64,000 nucleotides of DNA from Clonostachys chloroleuca (lineage: Eukaryota > Ascomycota > Sordariomycetes > Hypocreales > Bionectriaceae), in contig JBANAY010000004.1 of NCBI GenBank assembly GCA_037952775.1, positions 1,798,001-1,862,000 on the forward strand. The letters run 5' to 3'. The notes under the pieces were generated by a model. The model worked only from the letters and a program-made list of their open reading frames with translations. It did no database searches and was not told the origin of the DNA. Shown here in pieces: positions 60,101 to 64,000 of this stretch. Numbering within the stretch: position 1 is the stretch's first letter; each line of letters starts with the position of its first letter. The position numbers were made by a program, and so were the translations under genes.

Positions 60101-62230
60101 GCTAGGGCTGGGCCTCATTGCCACGCAAACAGGAGCTGAATTCCGCAGTGCCGGAACTCGTATGCCTGGTGGCTGAGATATAAAATAACTAATAAATCCC
60201 CACCTGAGCTGGACACGCCGGCCTAGTAAGAGAGCAATACGGCACCAAGTATTGGTACTAACAGCAAATTAAACAATTGCCTTGGCCAGCCGGGCGCTCC
60301 GAACCATGAGCCTGGCTTATGAATATTGCGACTTAGGTTAAATTGCCTTCTTCTTACTAAACATCCATTGATGGAGTCCCTTTTTCTTGATATCAATGTG
60401 GCCGGCCGCCGTAACCAGGGGTCAGTGAAGGCAAAACAACACTAGCTGCCAAAAGGCGACTATTGCTGACAAGGGAGTGACAGCTCTAAAACTGCTGCCT
60501 AGTAAAGGGAGGAGATCCAAGCACACACCGCTAGAAGGGATTCACAACAAAAACAAATCTCATCCATCAAGGCAGATGAGATCGTTGGTTGGCAGGGAAG
60601 GATCGACAACGATGATCGCCCACAACCTGGAGGTGTAGGATTGCTGGCATGGGAATGATCAACACACCCGTGCCCGCAGTCATGATTGATGATTCAAACT
60701 TGTTTTCAAGTCAGGCTTACCGGCGCTATGAAGCTTTCTATAGGTATGTATCAAGTTGAAACGGTGGGCTGTTTTGCATATGACCGACCCCACTGTAGAC
60801 GTGTGGGTGGGAAAGCATTCAACATAAAACGTCATGTCACTTGCAGGCCGCCAACACCTCACCGGTCTCAAAGCAGCGTGCCTTCTGAATAAAGTTTTGG
60901 CCTACATGAGATTTAGCAGCCTTTGGGAAATGAAGCCCAACCATAAATCTCATGATTGATTATCTTCCATCTTTTGATAGGGCAGAGCTCTTTCTTAGAC
61001 ACCATCACACTTGCAGTCCTTTCCCATTCTCTGATCTATCATGTGCGTTGAGCGCTGGCGACTGTGTGACATGTGTCAGCGCTTAGGCTGCACTTTTCTT
61101 CAAAAGCGGACTAATTTCTTCAATTCTGAATCATCATTTCTAACCTCTTTGTATTTTACATACAAAAAGCCATCCTCTGGCGCTGAAGGGTGTGTGAGGG
61201 AGGGGCCCATAGCCAACAACCATTCTGAGAAAGAATGAGACATTTTGTGTGCAAGGCAAACTAGAAAAATGTCTGCCTTGCGACCGGTTCTACCCGGCTA
61301 AAGAAAGAGATTTCAAGTCTTGGAAGTAGAGAGACACAATTGCGATAGTCCAGCAGAAAATGTAGGTATAGTGCAATGCCAGGATAGCCGATGGCCAATA
61401 ACCAGCGCCGTGTTCTGCAATGAATATTCCGATTTCTTTTCTTTTTTTTTTTTTTTTTTTTTGCATTTTTTTCTTTTCTGTTTCTGTGTAATGTAATATT
61501 CGATTTCTCGATTTGGCCGTGCTTATTATTACTGAGGCTGAACCATGTGGTCAGCCCCCGCCTTTCGTAACACGTGCTACATCCATACTGGTGCCGAATG
61601 ATCAGAGAGGCCATCACCAGATGAGGAGAATCACCTGTCCAGATGAGATCATACCACTCGTCAGTCGATTTCCTCGAAACAACGGGATAGTCATGTCTGG
61701 CCATAGTTCAGTCCAAGATTTCATTTCGGAGGCGCAGGTAGACTTCCGATGCTTAGATATTTCCCCGAACCGGATGGTGTCGTCGGATTGGCATCGTGAC
61801 GACGGGTAAGGATGTACAGATTCCGGCTTCCCATGTGTCGCTTAACCAATATAGATTCGAACTGTTTAAACAAGAAGGAAATAGGATATAAAGTTTCGTG
61901 ACAATTTGGTGTGTTGCCATAACGCAAGGATATTGAGTGCCTTGCAGAACCATACATCACTTACACCAATGCGAGGAACCAACCACGACCTACAAAATCT
62001 CTCTAAACGGTTTGGGAAGGGCATATCCTAGTGCGGAATAAAGTTAGTGAACAATGATAATTCAGGCCCAGAAAATAAGTCGTAGATAGTAAATAAAACT
62101 ACCTCATCGAAGGAGCCGTGAGAACACTAGAGATTAAAATATGGTTTGATTCAGTCATATGGGAAGAAGCAGGAATTTGATCTTAGATTCGGATGCCAAG
62201 AATTATTAAATCCAAACAAGGGAGAAACCG
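57199..62230. other. 5-kb gene-free interval
   Basis: No coding gene is supported. Roughly 57600-59330 is AT-rich with scattered short frames that match nothing I know. 59830-60560 is less AT-rich and resembles degraded former coding or element sequence, but I cannot name an element. A 20-odd-base T run lies near 61441-61462. The stretch next to 57199 would hold the OYE promoter, and the segment near 61900-62230 the 3' end of the EST1-type gene. Confidence 0.5.
59227..59269. repeat. Array of four TTCTAGAA palindromes
   Basis: Perfect 8-bp palindromes start at 59227, 59236, 59249 and 59262, with spacings of 9, 13 and 13 bp; the last three share the GCTCC spacer. TTCnnGAA is also the core of heat-shock elements. 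Confidence 0.8.
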
Positions 62231-64000
62231 TCAACTGTATTCATTACGTTCGCCAAACGCCGAGAAAGTACTTGCAGCATCCTCTAGATCAACCCACTCG
62301 TCTGCTACCCCGAATCGTCGTGAAAGATCATTCCATGTTAGCCACCTTCCAGTAGATGCGATCCTACGTCCCAGCCAAAGGAGTCTCTCTTTTCGCTGGT
62401 CGACCATTGAAGCCAGCTCGAATTGTTTCTCGTCTTCCTCCACCTTGCTATCTTTAAACCACTGCGATGGTAGGTAGTCCTCCGTATAGACCAGGCTCCT
62501 CATTGCAAAATCCTCCGGCAGAGGACGAGGAGTGTCGTTTTTAAGAGCACCTGGAAACTCCTCACTCTCCATTCGCGCCTCGAACCCACAGGACTGGAAG
62601 GTATGGTTGAGCATTGTTGCAGTGAGTTGCCATGGGAACTCTCGCTCGAGATGAGTTATAGCAGCAGGGAATTTGATCATATGCCACATAAAGGCTAGGA
62701 AAGTATGCAGAAAGGGCAATGTGTTCGGATCTCCGAAACGCAAAGCAACTATTTTATAGACCTTCATTGCGAAATCGCGTGCCTTGGGGAACATCTCATC
62801 AGGAACAGCCTCGTCAGCGCCAGCACCAGCACTGCTGCCAGCGCCATCAGAACCTGGAGTATCCTCTTCTTCGGAAGGTGGCGAGATCACTTTCATAATA
62901 AAATTTGACTCCAATCCGTAGCCCAAGAGAGAACAACATAGAGGGATCCCGGTGTAATAGCTAATATAAAGTCAGTAATTATTCCCCTATGCTTATTCTA
63001 TCTGGTATACTTGCCCGACTTCGAGAAACTTCTTCGTCACTTTGCCAATGTAAGGATCCAAAAGCGTACAATACTCGTCGATAGACGGATCTAAGAGTTC
63101 TTTATTCTTCTTAGAGAAAAAGATACCATGCACACGGACAAAGGCAGCATCAATTGCAGGGAGGCGAGCTGCTGCACCAGCGGTAAGAACCGGATCGAAG
63201 AGAGTCATTATACTTTCCCTGGCACTGTGAAATGGAATGATAACACAGAGAGACTTCGTATAGAAGTACAGCTGTTGAATAGCATTCGGCCGGGCCAAGA
63301 TCGCAAGATGGTGGTAGAGTCGGCCAGTTGATGGTGCCTTCTCCGAAGCGAAGCTGTACCACTGGCGAGCGACTCCTGTCCAGGTCTCACGATCCTTCAG
63401 ATCATTATCCTCAATCGCCATACGGTATCTGGCAAGATCTCCTAGACATTCAACCCATGTATCCTCGAAATTAGGAACAGTCTCGTAGAGCAACGCCATC
63501 ATTGCATATGCCAGATAGATGAAGGTAAGCATGTACTCATACGAATCAGGGAGTCTGCGACGGAGCAGCTCCAGAAATGAGTGAATGCCATGTCTCCACA
63601 TACGCGCGGGCATAGCATACTTGGATGCGAGGCGGCGAAGCGCAGCGTTGGCCGCAGGATGTTGGCTGGCCAGAAAAAAGTCGTGGTGCTCGTGGAGGAG
63701 CGTACGATGGAGCGCGATAAGGGCTTGCCATTGATCCTTTGTTAATTTTTGCTCTGGGCTTGTCGACTGGGAGTTATCGACCTCGATACACTTGGTTTCA
63801 ATCATAACCAAGCCGGCATAGATCCCCTTCACTTCGGCCACCAATTGTTCATGAGATATCGGCTTCGTTTCTGGCTGGGGGGTGATCGACGTGTGCGGGC
63901 TATTGATGAGGTTTGTTGAGCCGTTGTCTTGAGCCTCAGCCTTGAGGGGAGGAGGTGGTTGTTGCCGGCCGCGGGTCTCCAGCTGTCTTTTCTGTTGATG
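62231..64000 (-). CDS. EST1-type TPR / DNA-RNA-binding domain protein (5' end beyond window)
   Basis: Visible exons run from the window edge to 63015 and from 62960 to 62231. The frame is open to position 64000, so the true start lies beyond the window. The central part matches the EST1 DNA/RNA-binding domain: LGDLARYRMAIED, ARQWYSFASEKAPSTGRLYH and LAILARPNAIQQLYFYTKSL are the TPR-like helices seen in Est1/SMG5-7 proteins, which act in telomerase recruitment or nonsense-mediated decay. The C-terminus contains QRKERLLWLGRRIASTGRWL, conserved in fungal members. The frame joins only if the intron uses a GC donor (GCAAGT at 63014-63009) with a TTAG acceptor; the GT site two bases on is out of phase. 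Fungi have several expanded EST1-like proteins, so it need not be the telomerase factor itself. Confidence 0.82.

Noticed and set aside
61261..61704. 147-codon minus-strand frame with a poly-Lys stretch
   Set aside because: The Lys run comes from the poly-T tract on the plus strand; the flanks have no homology.

Overview
The window is nuclear DNA of a filamentous ascomycete (Pezizomycotina). The signs are intron-rich genes with short introns (mostly 55-80 nt), GTACGT/GTATGT/GTGAGT donors, CTAAC-type branch sites, Zn2Cys6 regulators, and markers such as NIMA kinase, a FlbC-like C2H2 protein, fungal GH92 and an EST1-type protein. ACCT/AGGT-rich intergenic DNA suggests a Sordariomycete, but this is inference and I cannot name the species. 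No tRNA, rRNA, CRISPR array or intact transposon was recognised.

Layout. (1) 1-13 kb is a housekeeping block: choline kinase (+), an ankyrin/BTB protein (-), the mitotic kinase NIMA (+) and BLOC-1 subunit CNL1 (-). Choline kinase and the BTB gene converge with 137 bp between stop codons; the BTB gene and nimA diverge from a 768-bp shared promoter. (2) 13-39 kb is strikingly gene-poor. One small C2H2 regulator (about 27.2-28.1 kb, resembling the conidiation factor FlbC) sits between stretches of about 14.2 kb and 11.2 kb in which I can support no coding gene, only low-complexity tracts and short repeats. (3) 39-46.5 kb holds a GRDP/DUF1399-type protein divergent from a Zn2Cys6/Fungal_trans_2 regulator, then a GNAT acetyltransferase. 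(4) 47.8-57.2 kb is a run of four genes on the minus strand: an old-yellow-enzyme oxidoreductase, a Zn2Cys6 regulator, a secreted BNR-type beta-propeller protein and a secreted GH92 alpha-mannosidase. This looks like a small regulated glycan-use cluster. (5) 57.2-62.2 kb is gene-free, with AT-rich stretches and a TTCTAGAA array. (6) The right edge cuts a minus-strand EST1-type TPR protein, one of whose introns appears to be of the GC-AG class.

Three genes (nimA, the BNR protein and the OYE) read correctly only if a C/G homopolymer is one base longer (two cases) or shorter (one case). Because nimA is essential in Aspergillus, base-calling or assembly error is the first explanation, but pseudogenisation is not excluded for the two accessory genes. 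Exon boundaries were derived by hand from splice consensus, reading-frame continuity and family motifs. There is no transcript evidence.
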